Source: an uncultured Clostridia bacterium (lineage in GTDB: Bacteria > Bacillota > Clostridia > Christensenellales > Borkfalkiaceae). Taken from it: a stretch of 9,952 nucleotides of DNA. The notes under the pieces are model-generated. The model had not been told where the DNA came from, ran no database searches, and worked only from the letters and a program-made list of their open reading frames with translations. The stretch covers positions 1 to 9,952 of the forward strand of contig CAMWHW010000014.1 of the NCBI GenBank assembly GCA_947174175.1. The letters run 5' to 3'. Positions within the stretch are counted from its first letter, which is position 1; the number at the start of each line of letters is the position of its first letter. Positions 1 to 5,316 of this stretch are shown here, one piece after another. The position numbers and the translations under genes were made by a program.

Positions 1-42
1 GGCAATAAGCACGCAAACCGGACAGGAAATGCGCGCCCAGAA

Positions 43-177
43 TTATCGGTTATACCTGATTCTTGGCGGCAAGTCGCTTTGCAAAGCAATGGTTTTGCAA
101 TATTCCTTATCACTTTCCGAAAGCACCGAGGAGGCGTCCTCCTCCGCTTTCTGCTGTAAATATTCTTTGATATCCAT
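43..177 (-). CDS. Small 44-residue ORF downstream of the secreted peptidase, function unknown
   Basis: An ATG at 177 opens a 44-codon frame ending in TAA at 43-45. It begins MDIKEYLQQKAEED and ends PPRIRYNR. It starts 7 nt after the peptidase stop codon, and AAGGT lies 5 nt upstream of the ATG, so translation from the peptidase mRNA is plausible. The protein is charged, probably helical at its N-terminus (K, E and Q rich), contains one cysteine, and has no signal peptide or membrane segment. I do not recognise a family. Streptococcal C10 peptidase genes can be followed by an inhibitor gene (speB-spi), which suggests an inhibitor or immunity role, but nothing in this sequence resembles an inhibitor or the peptidase's own propeptide. 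The frame stays open after the stop to the window edge, so a broken longer gene is another possibility. Confidence 0.45.
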   Translation of the reverse strand: MDIKEYLQQKAEEDASSVLSESDKEYCKTIALQSDLPPRIRYNR

Positions 178-184
178 AATTACC

Positions 185-1363
185 TTAATATATATTGACT
201 TTGTAAGCCGAAACTATATTCGTGCAATACTCTGTATTAAAGTATGCCGCTCTCGGGTCACTCCACCCAGTTGATACATTGATATATTTATAATCACTAA
301 CAGAACCGTCACTGTGGGTATATTTTACGTTTCTGTAACCGAAACCGGGCATGACGTGATTACCGGTAGAAATCTGATAATATATGTAGCCGTACGAATC
401 CAGTTCCATAGTTGAACAAACGGTATACGAATTCAAAAACAACACCAAGGGATTGCCGCCGTTTATGCAAGACTTGACCAAATCGTAGCTGAGTTTGCCG
501 CCGCTCTTTAACGATGTAAAATCACAGCTTAACCCTTTACGAGAGCAGTACTTTTTCATACCGCTTTTGAAACCGTCTTCGGATATGCCCGCCGCACTGC
601 CGCCCATATCTGAATACAGAGTGCTTATAGCTTGACTTACATATTCGTCCTCATAATTATATATGAACAAGTCCTGATATGACATTCCCGCCGAGTGGTT
701 GGGAATTAAGTCCTCGTAGAATCTGTCGTAATAGCCGATTAAATTTCCGCCTGCAACCGCGGCACAGCCGCCCGTCCAACCCTCGTTACAAAATTCAGGC
801 GCTCCCTGGCACAGCTCTTTTACGTCGTACGAACGCGAAACGTATTCAATTCTTACCGTCTTATATTCCAGATTTGCGTTAGTATCGGTCTGATAGAAAA
901 ACGCTTTTTCACGCAATAATTCAAGCGACTCTTCCGAAATAGGCGCGGAAGTCTGAATATCGCAAATTACGCCGTCCACGCTCTTTAAATAGGTCATAAT
1001 GTGGGCGTAAACGCAAAGTTCGTCCTCTCCCACCTGCGCATAGGGGTTTGCCGCGGACTTGAAAAATTCCTGCGCGACGTAGTTGCCGTTATCGCAAATT
1101 ACTATCGCGTAGCCCTCGCCCAAGCCCGTACCGAACGAATAGACGTAGCCCATATTCTGCAAGTTCAAATCATACAGCGGCGTGCGCTGTGTGACTATGT
1201 AAGTGCCGTTTACCTCGTCCTCTTCCAGAATGGCGTTTGCCGTTTGCTGAAAGCACAAGTCACATTCTTCCAGGCTGACGTCGGCAAAAGCCGCAACTCC
1301 GCCGCCTACCGCGCCCAACGACATAACCAGCATCAGACATACCGTTAATAATTTCTTCTTCAT
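185..1363 (-). CDS. Secreted papain-like cysteine peptidase, C10/C39-like (clan CA)
   Basis: Probable exported cysteine peptidase of 392 residues. Residues 1-27 form a signal peptide: a KKK start, a hydrophobic core, and an A-F-A site with cleavage expected before D28. Residues 28 to about 165 look like a propeptide or N-terminal domain. The catalytic domain follows. Cys200 sits in the motif WTGGCAAVAGGNLIGYYDRF, matching the GC-x-x-x-A-x-x-x-x-x-YY pattern at the nucleophile of C10 and C39-like peptidases. His336 lies in GNHVMPGFGYR, and YINVSTGW (360-367) fits the third catalytic element and the conserved GW near the end. No sortase signal, transmembrane anchor or cell-wall repeat is visible, so the product is probably released or loosely attached. 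The start has TGAGG 7 nt upstream. The sigma gene ends 46 nt upstream and a small ORF follows. The substrate is unknown; extracellular protein, peptide or cell-wall cross-bridge cleavage are all possible. The fold call is firmer than the exact family. Confidence 0.75.
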   Translation of the reverse strand: MKKKLLTVCLMLVMSLGAVGGGVAAFADVSLEECDLCFQQTANAILEEDEVNGTYIVTQRTPLYDLNLQNMGYVYSFGTGLGEGYAIVICDNGNYVAQEFFKSAANPYAQVGEDELCVYAHIMTYLKSVDGVICDIQTSAPISEESLELLREKAFFYQTDTNANLEYKTVRIEYVSRSYDVKELCQGAPEFCNEGWTGGCAAVAGGNLIGYYDRFYEDLIPNHSAGMSYQDLFIYNYEDEYVSQAISTLYSDMGGSAAGISEDGFKSGMKKYCSRKGLSCDFTSLKSGGKLSYDLVKSCINGGNPLVLFLNSYTVCSTMELDSYGYIYYQISTGNHVMPGFGYRNVKYTHSDGSVSDYKYINVSTGWSDPRAAYFNTEYCTNIVSAYKVNIY

Positions 1364-1385
1364 TTGTTTACCTCACGTTTTTTTG

Positions 1386-1413
1386 ATAACATATAGACTG
1401 CGTTTACAGTCAA
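1386..1413 (-). promoter_or_regulatory. Candidate promoter for the peptidase gene
   Basis: In the 46-nt gap between the sigma gene and the peptidase, the minus strand reads TTGACT (1408-1413), a 16-bp spacer, then TGTTAT (1386-1391). This matches the vegetative consensus at five of six and four of six positions. Transcription would start near 1379, leaving the TGAGG ribosome site (1371-1375) on the transcript. A 5-bp inverted repeat, GACTG/CAGTC (1396-1411), lies in the spacer. Readthrough from the sigma gene could serve instead. Confidence 0.35.
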
Positions 1414-1922
1414 AACGTGACGTAATTTTTAAGAATTTGCCTTGCGCGGAACGCTCTTTGACGGACGGTTGCGGGGTTAAGTCTGAAAATTTTGGCTATG
1501 TGATTATATTCAAATTTGAAATAATACCTGAGAACGAGTATCTGATAGTCGATTTTCTTTAATTTGTGAAGCGCGTCCTTTACCATTATTTCATCGACTA
1601 TATCGGAAAATGCCCTGTTGTCGGTAATTTCTTCTATTAACGGTGTGGTGCGCTTCTCCTTTTTCATCAGGGTAAATACGTAGTTATCGGCAACTTTATT
1701 GAGCCAAGCCGCGGGTTTTTCAATGAAATAGTCTGGCAGATTGGAATATATCCGATAGGCAAAAACGTCGTGCGCCCAATCTTCCACTTCCTGCTCGTTT
1801 CCGGATAATATGGAAAGATGCTTTTTCATTATTTCGATACAATACTTTGACAAAATTTCGATGGCATAGCTATCATTATTTTTTGCTTTCGCAATCAAAG
1901 CATTAAATTCAACATTTTCCAT
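1410..1922 (-). CDS. ECF-type RNA polymerase sigma factor
   Basis: A 170-residue sigma-70 family protein with the two-domain layout of ECF factors. Region 2 covers about residues 8-92, with a region 2.2-like VEDWAHDVF at 46-54 and a 2.4-like segment AAWLNKVADNYVFTLMKKEK at 71-90. A short linker leads to region 4 at about 115-165, with the helix-turn-helix IDYQILVLRYYF...HIAKIFRLNPATVRQRAFRARQILK. It should direct core polymerase to a dedicated promoter set. The start is fixed by an in-frame TGA five codons upstream; the ribosome site is weak (GAAAG). A structured leader and a consensus promoter lie upstream. The peptidase begins 46 nt downstream and is the obvious candidate target. No anti-sigma factor is encoded next to it, which is unusual for an ECF gene, so control may lie in the leader or elsewhere. 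Confidence 0.82.
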   Translation of the reverse strand: MENVEFNALIAKAKNNDSYAIEILSKYCIEIMKKHLSILSGNEQEVEDWAHDVFAYRIYSNLPDYFIEKPAAWLNKVADNYVFTLMKKEKRTTPLIEEITDNRAFSDIVDEIMVKDALHKLKKIDYQILVLRYYFKFEYNHIAKIFRLNPATVRQRAFRARQILKNYVTF

Positions 1923-1951
1923 AATCTTTCGTAGTCACTGATAATTATATT

Positions 1952-1974
1952 AGGTAGCAGCGCAGCTGCTACCT
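1952..1974 (-). promoter_or_regulatory. Leader hairpin B upstream of the sigma gene
   Basis: A perfect 10-bp inverted repeat, AGGTAGCAGC and GCTGCTACCT, separated by only 3 nt, lies 29 nt before the sigma start codon. On the predicted transcript it forms a strong GC-rich stem. It is followed by AATATAAT, not a U tract, so it does not look like an intrinsic terminator. TATAAT at 1944-1949 could be a second -10 box, with its poor -35 inside the palindrome. The element could be an RNA structure or a DNA operator. Confidence 0.7.
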
Positions 1975-1976
1975 GT

Positions 1977-2002
1977 TTCTGTTAGCGTTATAGCTAACAG
2001 AA
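1977..2002 (-). promoter_or_regulatory. Leader hairpin A upstream of the sigma gene
   Basis: A second perfect 10-bp inverted repeat, TTCTGTTAGC and GCTAACAGAA with a 6-nt loop, lies 2 nt from hairpin B. With the promoter at 2014-2042, transcription would begin near 2007, so this stem sits almost at the 5' end of the sigma mRNA. Such a stem could stabilise the message or take part in control. Two adjacent palindromes may instead be a dispersed repeat element. Confidence 0.7.
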
Positions 2003-2013
2003 TTCCTAAAATT

Positions 2014-2042
2014 ATTATAGAGTGTTTACGAAGTTTTTTCAA
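2014..2042 (-). promoter_or_regulatory. Sigma-A-type promoter for the ECF sigma gene
   Basis: The minus strand reads TTGAAA (2037-2042), a 17-bp spacer, then TATAAT (2014-2019). This is five of six at -35, a perfect -10, and ideal spacing. It begins 8 nt past the stop of the 71-residue gene and predicts a start near 2007, giving a leader of about 85 nt that contains both hairpins. It is the best promoter in the window, and it implies that the housekeeping sigma factor, not the ECF factor itself, transcribes this gene. Confidence 0.8.
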
Positions 2043-2050
2043 GACCTTTT

Positions 2051-2266
2051 TTATTCTATTTGATATTTTTTTTCGATATCCGCTATTCCGTACCGACTGA
2101 AACCTTTCCAGAAATTCAAAATTTCAAGACAGTCGACGAAAGCGGTTATTTCGCCGTTTATAAAGCCGTCGGCGGTGCGGCATTGGGTCAGCTCGTCAAG
2201 CGACGAAATTAAATACTCGGCTAAATAGGTTAAAAGTTCTTCCTCGGTTAAAATTTTTTTAGGCAC
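2051..2266 (-). CDS. Small acidic protein of unknown function, 71 residues
   Basis: This frame begins with GTG at 2266 and encodes MPKKILTEEELLTYLAEYL through to the end IEKKYQIE. The GTG start is chosen because GAGAGG lies 6 nt upstream and an in-frame TGA four codons further back rules out extension. The protein looks mainly helical: 7-28 (TEEELLTYLAEYLISSLDELTQ) and about 38-55 (GEITAFVDCLEILNFWKG). It has no signal peptide or membrane segment. I recognise no named family; its size and divergent pairing with a helix-turn-helix gene resemble accessory or phage-derived gene pairs. No terminator separates it from the sigma promoter that begins 8 nt after its stop, so some of its transcription may run into the sigma gene. 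Confidence 0.6.
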   Translation of the reverse strand: MPKKILTEEELLTYLAEYLISSLDELTQCRTADGFINGEITAFVDCLEILNFWKGFSRYGIADIEKKYQIE

Positions 2267-2288
2267 GGCTATCCTCTCTCACGCGTGC

Positions 2289-2297
2289 ATGATACCA
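2289..2297 (-). promoter_or_regulatory. Extended -10 promoter candidate for the 71-residue gene
   Basis: On the minus strand TGG-TATCAT forms a TGn-extended -10 element, 22 nt before the GTG start. No good -35 is present, which is tolerated by extended -10 promoters. Transcription would start about 15 nt before the start codon. Confidence 0.4.
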
Positions 2298-2310
2298 CAA
2301 AATTCGCGTA

Positions 2311-2337
2311 AAAAACTGTCACATTTTGACGGTTTTT
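2311..2337. promoter_or_regulatory. Inverted repeat between the divergent genes, possible operator
   Basis: The arms AAAAACTGTCA and TGACGGTTTTT, separated by CATTT, pair over 11 positions with one mismatch (a wobble in RNA). The repeat lies midway between the divergent starts, over the plus-strand -35 candidate and just upstream of the minus-strand -10. That position suits an operator bound by the helix-turn-helix protein encoded beside it. It also looks like a weak bidirectional terminator because of its A and T flanks. Confidence 0.4.
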
Positions 2338-2354
2338 GTCGTCTATATAGTAAT
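2326..2354 (+). promoter_or_regulatory. Weak promoter candidate for the plus-strand helix-turn-helix gene
   Basis: TTGACG (2326-2331), a 17-bp spacer and AGTAAT (2349-2354) give a fair -35 and a four-of-six -10. A second inverted repeat, GTCTAT/ATAGAC (2341-2358), covers the -10. If this promoter is used, the leader before the ATG at 2370 is only about 10 nt. Confidence 0.3.
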
Positions 2355-2369
2355 AGACTTATATGCGTA

Positions 2370-2789
2370 ATGAGTGATATGAGAAAGCGCGAAAAAGAAA
2401 TAGAATCGCAATTGAAAAAAGGTGACAAAGATTATACGGCGGCATTTAATAAAATGGTGCCTATCTATAAATATCTCGATTATGCCGATAAAACCAACCA
2501 TTGCTACGTTATCAGCCTGATTTATAACAGGTCTGTGAACGGGTATACTATAAGAAAAATTACCTTTCTTGCAAGCATGAGCGACAGCACTTTGAAGCGC
2601 AACAGAAAGAAATACGTTGAATGTTTCGATTATTGTCTTAACGAGCTGAACAACGAGGCGTTGAACAGCGGCGCGCTGAACGGCAACATGTTGAACGGCG
2701 GCGCGCTGAACGGCAACATGTTGAACGGCGGCGCGCTGAACGGCAATGCGCAAACAGAAATTGCCCCGTCGCAGGACGAAAACGATTGA
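2370..2789 (+). CDS. Small helix-turn-helix protein with a tandem-repeat tail (ArpU/sigma-region-4-like)
   Basis: 139 residues from the ATG at 2370. Residues 1-40 are charged (MSDMRKREKEIESQ). Residues about 43-90 (HCYVISLIYNRSVNG, RKITFLASMSDSTLKRNRKK) look like a sigma-region-4 or ArpU-type helix-turn-helix, with SDSTLKRNRKK as the likely recognition helix. Residues 93-127 are seven pentads of L-N-x-x-[AM], and the end is acidic. The likely role is a DNA-binding regulator, possibly of phage or mobile-element origin. The frame is open back to an ATG at 2289, but that codon lies in the -10 of the opposite gene and has no ribosome site, so I prefer 2370; 2379 is also possible, and neither has a strong Shine-Dalgarno site. 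A terminator follows 11 nt after the stop. Confidence 0.6.
   Translation: MSDMRKREKEIESQLKKGDKDYTAAFNKMVPIYKYLDYADKTNHCYVISLIYNRSVNGYTIRKITFLASMSDSTLKRNRKKYVECFDYCLNELNNEALNSGALNGNMLNGGALNGNMLNGGALNGNAQTEIAPSQDEND
2646..2750 (+). repeat. In-frame tandem repeat, seven 15-bp units (three 30-bp copies plus a half)
   Basis: The 30-bp copies are 2661-2690, 2691-2720 and 2721-2750, with a diverged half unit at 2646-2660. Copies 1 and 2 differ at one base; copies 2 and 3 are identical over their first 26 bases. Each copy encodes LNGGALNGNM or a close variant. The unit is a multiple of three, so copy-number change would lengthen or shorten the tail without breaking the frame. Confidence 0.9.
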
Positions 2790-2800
2790 TGAAAAATAAA

Positions 2801-2825
2801 AAGCCCGCGCGAAACGCGCGGGCTT
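2801..2825. terminator. Bidirectional intrinsic terminator between rfbC and the helix-turn-helix gene
   Basis: A perfect 11-bp GC-rich stem, AAGCCCGCGCG and CGCGCGGGCTT with an AAA loop, lies between two convergent stop codons (2789 and 2838). On the plus strand it is followed by GATTTTTATTT, and on the minus strand by TTTATTTTTC. It should end both the polysaccharide operon and the helix-turn-helix gene. Confidence 0.9.
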
Positions 2826-2837
2826 GATTTTTATTTA

Positions 2838-3431
2838 TTATTTAAGATTATCCCACTTTTTGTCTTTGTCGCTTAAATTGAGCGGCGTGCCGTCGGCAAG
2901 AGTATAACCTTCCGAATCAGCTGTGCCCTTGTACTCCCCTTTGACTTCCGGCCACTTTACTCCTATCGTCGGGTCGTTCCAGGCAAGTCCGCCCTCGTCG
3001 CCGGGGTGATAAAAATCGGTGACTTTATAGCAGAATTCCGCAACGTCCGAAAGCACTAAAAAACCGTGGGCAAAACCTTCGGAAATATAGAACTGTTTCT
3101 TATTCTCCTCCGTAAGCTCCACGCCGAACCACTTGCCGCACGTCTTGCTACCCTTTCTCAAATCAACCGCAACGTCGAAAACCCTGCCTTTTATTACGCG
3201 CACGAGCTTGCCCTGCGGATACTGCTTCTGAAAATGAAGTCCGCGTAATACGCCCTTTACGGACATACTCTGGTTGTCCTGCACGAATACCATATTCAAC
3301 CCCGCTTCCGCCATGTCGCGCTGATTGTACGTTTCCATAAAATATCCGCGGTTATCGCCGTGAACGGCAGGCTGAATTATATGCAGTCCCTCTATTCCGC
3401 CGACGTTTTTTTCGACTTTAATCTGTCCCAT
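2838..3431 (-). CDS. rfbC: dTDP-4-dehydrorhamnose 3,5-epimerase
   Basis: Third step of dTDP-L-rhamnose synthesis: epimerises dTDP-4-keto-6-deoxy-D-glucose at C3 and C5 in the cytosol. The 197 residues give a typical RmlC cupin, slightly longer than the usual 180-190. Visible family motifs are GDNRGYFMETY (25-35), VLRGLHFQ with His66 as the catalytic histidine, GKLVRVIKGRVFDVAVDLR (74-92) with the substrate-binding Lys75, AHGFLVLSD (121-129), and EFCYKVTDFYHP (132-143) with Tyr135 as the probable catalytic tyrosine. LSDKD (187-191) near the end carries the aspartate expected to pair with the histidine. The start overlaps the rfbD stop by one base (TGATG), and AAGGAG lies 11 nt upstream inside rfbD. 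It is the last gene of the operon, followed by the terminator. Confidence 0.95.
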   Translation of the reverse strand: MGQIKVEKNVGGIEGLHIIQPAVHGDNRGYFMETYNQRDMAEAGLNMVFVQDNQSMSVKGVLRGLHFQKQYPQGKLVRVIKGRVFDVAVDLRKGSKTCGKWFGVELTEENKKQFYISEGFAHGFLVLSDVAEFCYKVTDFYHPGDEGGLAWNDPTIGVKWPEVKGEYKGTADSEGYTLADGTPLNLSDKDKKWDNLK

Positions 3432-4285
3432 CAGTATTCAATCTCCTTCAAATACCTTTTTAACGCGTCCTGCCAGGAAGGTAACGGCTTAAAGCCGTTT
3501 TCAACAAGCTTGCTCTTATCCAACCGCGAATTGAACGGGCGCTTTGCCTTGCTCAATCCGTATTCCGCCGTCGTTACGGGAATAACCTTTACGCTGCGGT
3601 TTGCCTGTCTGAAAATTTCGGTTGCGAACTCGCACCAGCTGATATATCCGCCCTCGTTGGTTGCGTGATAATAGCCGTATTTTTGCGTTTCTATCATATC
3701 GACGAGCAGTCTTGCCAAATCGTACGTGTACGTGGGCGTGCCTATCTGATCGTTGACGACTTTCAATACGTCGTGCGTATTTGAAAGTTTCAGCATGGTT
3801 TTAATAAAGTTGTTTCCGTTTTTGCCGAACACCCAGGCAATTCTTACGATGAAATATTTTTCAAGCAACGATGAAACCGCAAGCTCACCTTCCAGCTTGG
3901 TCTTGCCGTAAATATTGAGCGGTTTATAGTCCTTGCAGTCGGGTTGCCAGGGAGTTTCGCCCTGCCCGTCAAAGACATAGTCGGTGGAAATATACATCAT
4001 TTTGCAACCGAGCTTTTTGCACTCCTTTGCAATATTTTCCGTTCCCGCAGCGTTTACAAGACGCACCTTATCCTCGTTATCTTCGGCGGCGTCCACCGCA
4101 GTCCACGCCGCGCAATGAATGACCGCATCTGGTTTAACTTCGCCTATTACGCTCGACACGCTTTCGGCATTCGTTATATCCATTTCCTGAATATCAACGC
4201 CCACAGCCGTATGACCGCGCTTTTCAAGCTCGTTGACAACATCGTAGCCGAGCTGTCCTTTTACTCCCGTCACCAATACTTTCAT
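3431..4285 (-). CDS. rfbD: dTDP-4-dehydrorhamnose reductase
   Basis: Last step of the rhamnose pathway: NAD(P)H-dependent reduction of dTDP-4-keto-L-rhamnose to dTDP-L-rhamnose. The protein has 284 residues, normal for RmlD. It starts MKVLVTGVKGQLG, the Rossmann glycine motif, and shows HCAAWTAVDAAE (57-68), STDYVFDG (100-107), and the catalytic YGKTK with Tyr126 and Lys130. The C-terminal end has the RPFNSRLDKSKL motif typical of the family. The frame is open for 22 codons upstream (to 4351), but the Rossmann strand begins exactly at the ATG at 4285, which shares one base with the rfbB stop (TAATG). I therefore take 4285 as the start and expect coupled translation. Confidence 0.95.
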   Translation of the reverse strand: MKVLVTGVKGQLGYDVVNELEKRGHTAVGVDIQEMDITNAESVSSVIGEVKPDAVIHCAAWTAVDAAEDNEDKVRLVNAAGTENIAKECKKLGCKMMYISTDYVFDGQGETPWQPDCKDYKPLNIYGKTKLEGELAVSSLLEKYFIVRIAWVFGKNGNNFIKTMLKLSNTHDVLKVVNDQIGTPTYTYDLARLLVDMIETQKYGYYHATNEGGYISWCEFATEIFRQANRSVKVIPVTTAEYGLSKAKRPFNSRLDKSKLVENGFKPLPSWQDALKRYLKEIEY

Positions 4286-5304
4286 TATCTGTTTCCGTAC
4301 ATTTTTTCGTAATAATTTTTGTACTCGCCCGAAATTATCGTTTCCCACCACTCGCGGTTTTCAAGGTACCACTTGATGGTCTTTTTAATGCCGTCGGCAA
4401 ACTTGGTTTCGGGCAGCCAGCCGAGCTCTTCGTGAATTTTGGTCGGGTCGATTGCATAGCGCAAATCGTGACCCTTTCTGTCCGCGACGTAGGTTATCAG
4501 GCTTTCGGGCTTGCCCAGTTCCCTGCAAATAAGTCTGACTATATCTATGTTCGTCATCTCGTTATGTCCGCCGACGTTGTAAACTTCGCCCACTCTGCCC
4601 TTGTGAATAATGAGGTCAATCGCCTTGCAATGGTCATCGACGTACAGCCAGTCGCGTACGTTTTCACCCTTGCCGTAAACGGGAAGGGGCTTGTCGTTCA
4701 GCGCGTTTGCAATCATTAAAGGAATAAGCTTTTCGGGAAAATGATAGGGACCGTAGTTGTTGGAACAACGGCTTATTGATACGGGCAAGCCGTACGTTCT
4801 GTAATAAGCCAGAACGAGCAAATCAGCCGAAGCCTTACTGGAAGAATAAGGGCTGCTGGTGTGAATGGGCGTCTGTTCGGTGAAGAATAGGTCGGGTCTG
4901 TCAAGCGGCAAATCGCCGTAAACCTCGTCCGTGGAAACCTGATGGTAGCGCTTTATGCCGTACTTTCTGCAAGCGTCCATGAGCGTTGCCGTACCGAGAA
5001 TGTTGGTTTGCAGGAAAATACCCGGGTCCTCTATACTTCTGTCAACGTGGCTTTCCGCGGCAAAGTTGACTACGATATCGGGCTTTTCCTCCTCGAATAG
5101 TTTATTGACCGCCGCTCTGTCACATATATCGGCCTTGACAAAACGGAAGTTGGGATTGTCCATTACCGGCGCAAGCGTGGAAAGATTACCCGCATAAGTC
5201 AGTTTGTCCAAGCAAACTATTCTGTAATCGGGATACTTTTTGAGCATATGGAATACGAAATTGCTTCCGATAAATCCTGCACCGCCTGTCACTATGATTG
5301 TCAT
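4285..5304 (-). CDS. rfbB: dTDP-glucose 4,6-dehydratase
   Basis: Second step of the rhamnose pathway: NAD-dependent conversion of dTDP-glucose to dTDP-4-keto-6-deoxyglucose. The 339 residues match RmlB length. The Rossmann motif TGGAGFIGSNF is at 6-16, followed by DKLTYAGNL (33-41) and NFAAESHVDRSI (80-91). STDEVYG (124-130) carries the dehydratase-specific Thr125, Asp126 and Glu127, and YSSSK provides Tyr153 and Lys157. SNNYGPYHFPEKLIP and the VRDWLYVDDHC substrate-binding loop follow. The ribosome site AAAGGAG overlaps the rfbA stop codon and is the strongest in the operon. The gap to rfbA is 12 nt; the stop overlaps the rfbD start by one base. Confidence 0.97.
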   Translation of the reverse strand: MTIIVTGGAGFIGSNFVFHMLKKYPDYRIVCLDKLTYAGNLSTLAPVMDNPNFRFVKADICDRAAVNKLFEEEKPDIVVNFAAESHVDRSIEDPGIFLQTNILGTATLMDACRKYGIKRYHQVSTDEVYGDLPLDRPDLFFTEQTPIHTSSPYSSSKASADLLVLAYYRTYGLPVSISRCSNNYGPYHFPEKLIPLMIANALNDKPLPVYGKGENVRDWLYVDDHCKAIDLIIHKGRVGEVYNVGGHNEMTNIDIVRLICRELGKPESLITYVADRKGHDLRYAIDPTKIHEELGWLPETKFADGIKKTIKWYLENREWWETIISGEYKNYYEKMYGNR

Positions 5305-5316
5305 TATTATTCTCCT

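Noticed and set aside
128..144. GC-rich 7-bp hairpin (GAGGAGG/CCTCCTC) as a terminator after the peptidase
   Set aside because: It lies inside the small ORF, and no T run follows it on either strand.
29..274. Plus-strand open frame of 81 codons at the left end
   Set aside because: It runs antisense across the small ORF and the conserved C-terminus of the peptidase, and no ribosome site precedes its ATG.
2311..2337. Intrinsic terminator between the divergent genes
   Set aside because: No gene ends there; both neighbours start outward from it, and the stem is A/T-rich with a wobble pair. An operator is more likely.
2646..2750. Pentapeptide-repeat (right-handed beta-helix) fold for the seven LNGxx units
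   Set aside because: Canonical repeats have the order A-(D/N)-L-x-x. Here the order is A/M-L-N-G-x, with Leu before Asn, and seven units are too few for a convincing helix.
2343..2753. Minus-strand open frame of 136 codons opposite the helix-turn-helix gene, with VAVQRAAVQH repeats
   Set aside because: It is the antisense reading of the 15-bp tandem repeat, has no ribosome site, and crosses the divergent promoter region. The plus-strand frame has a plausible domain.
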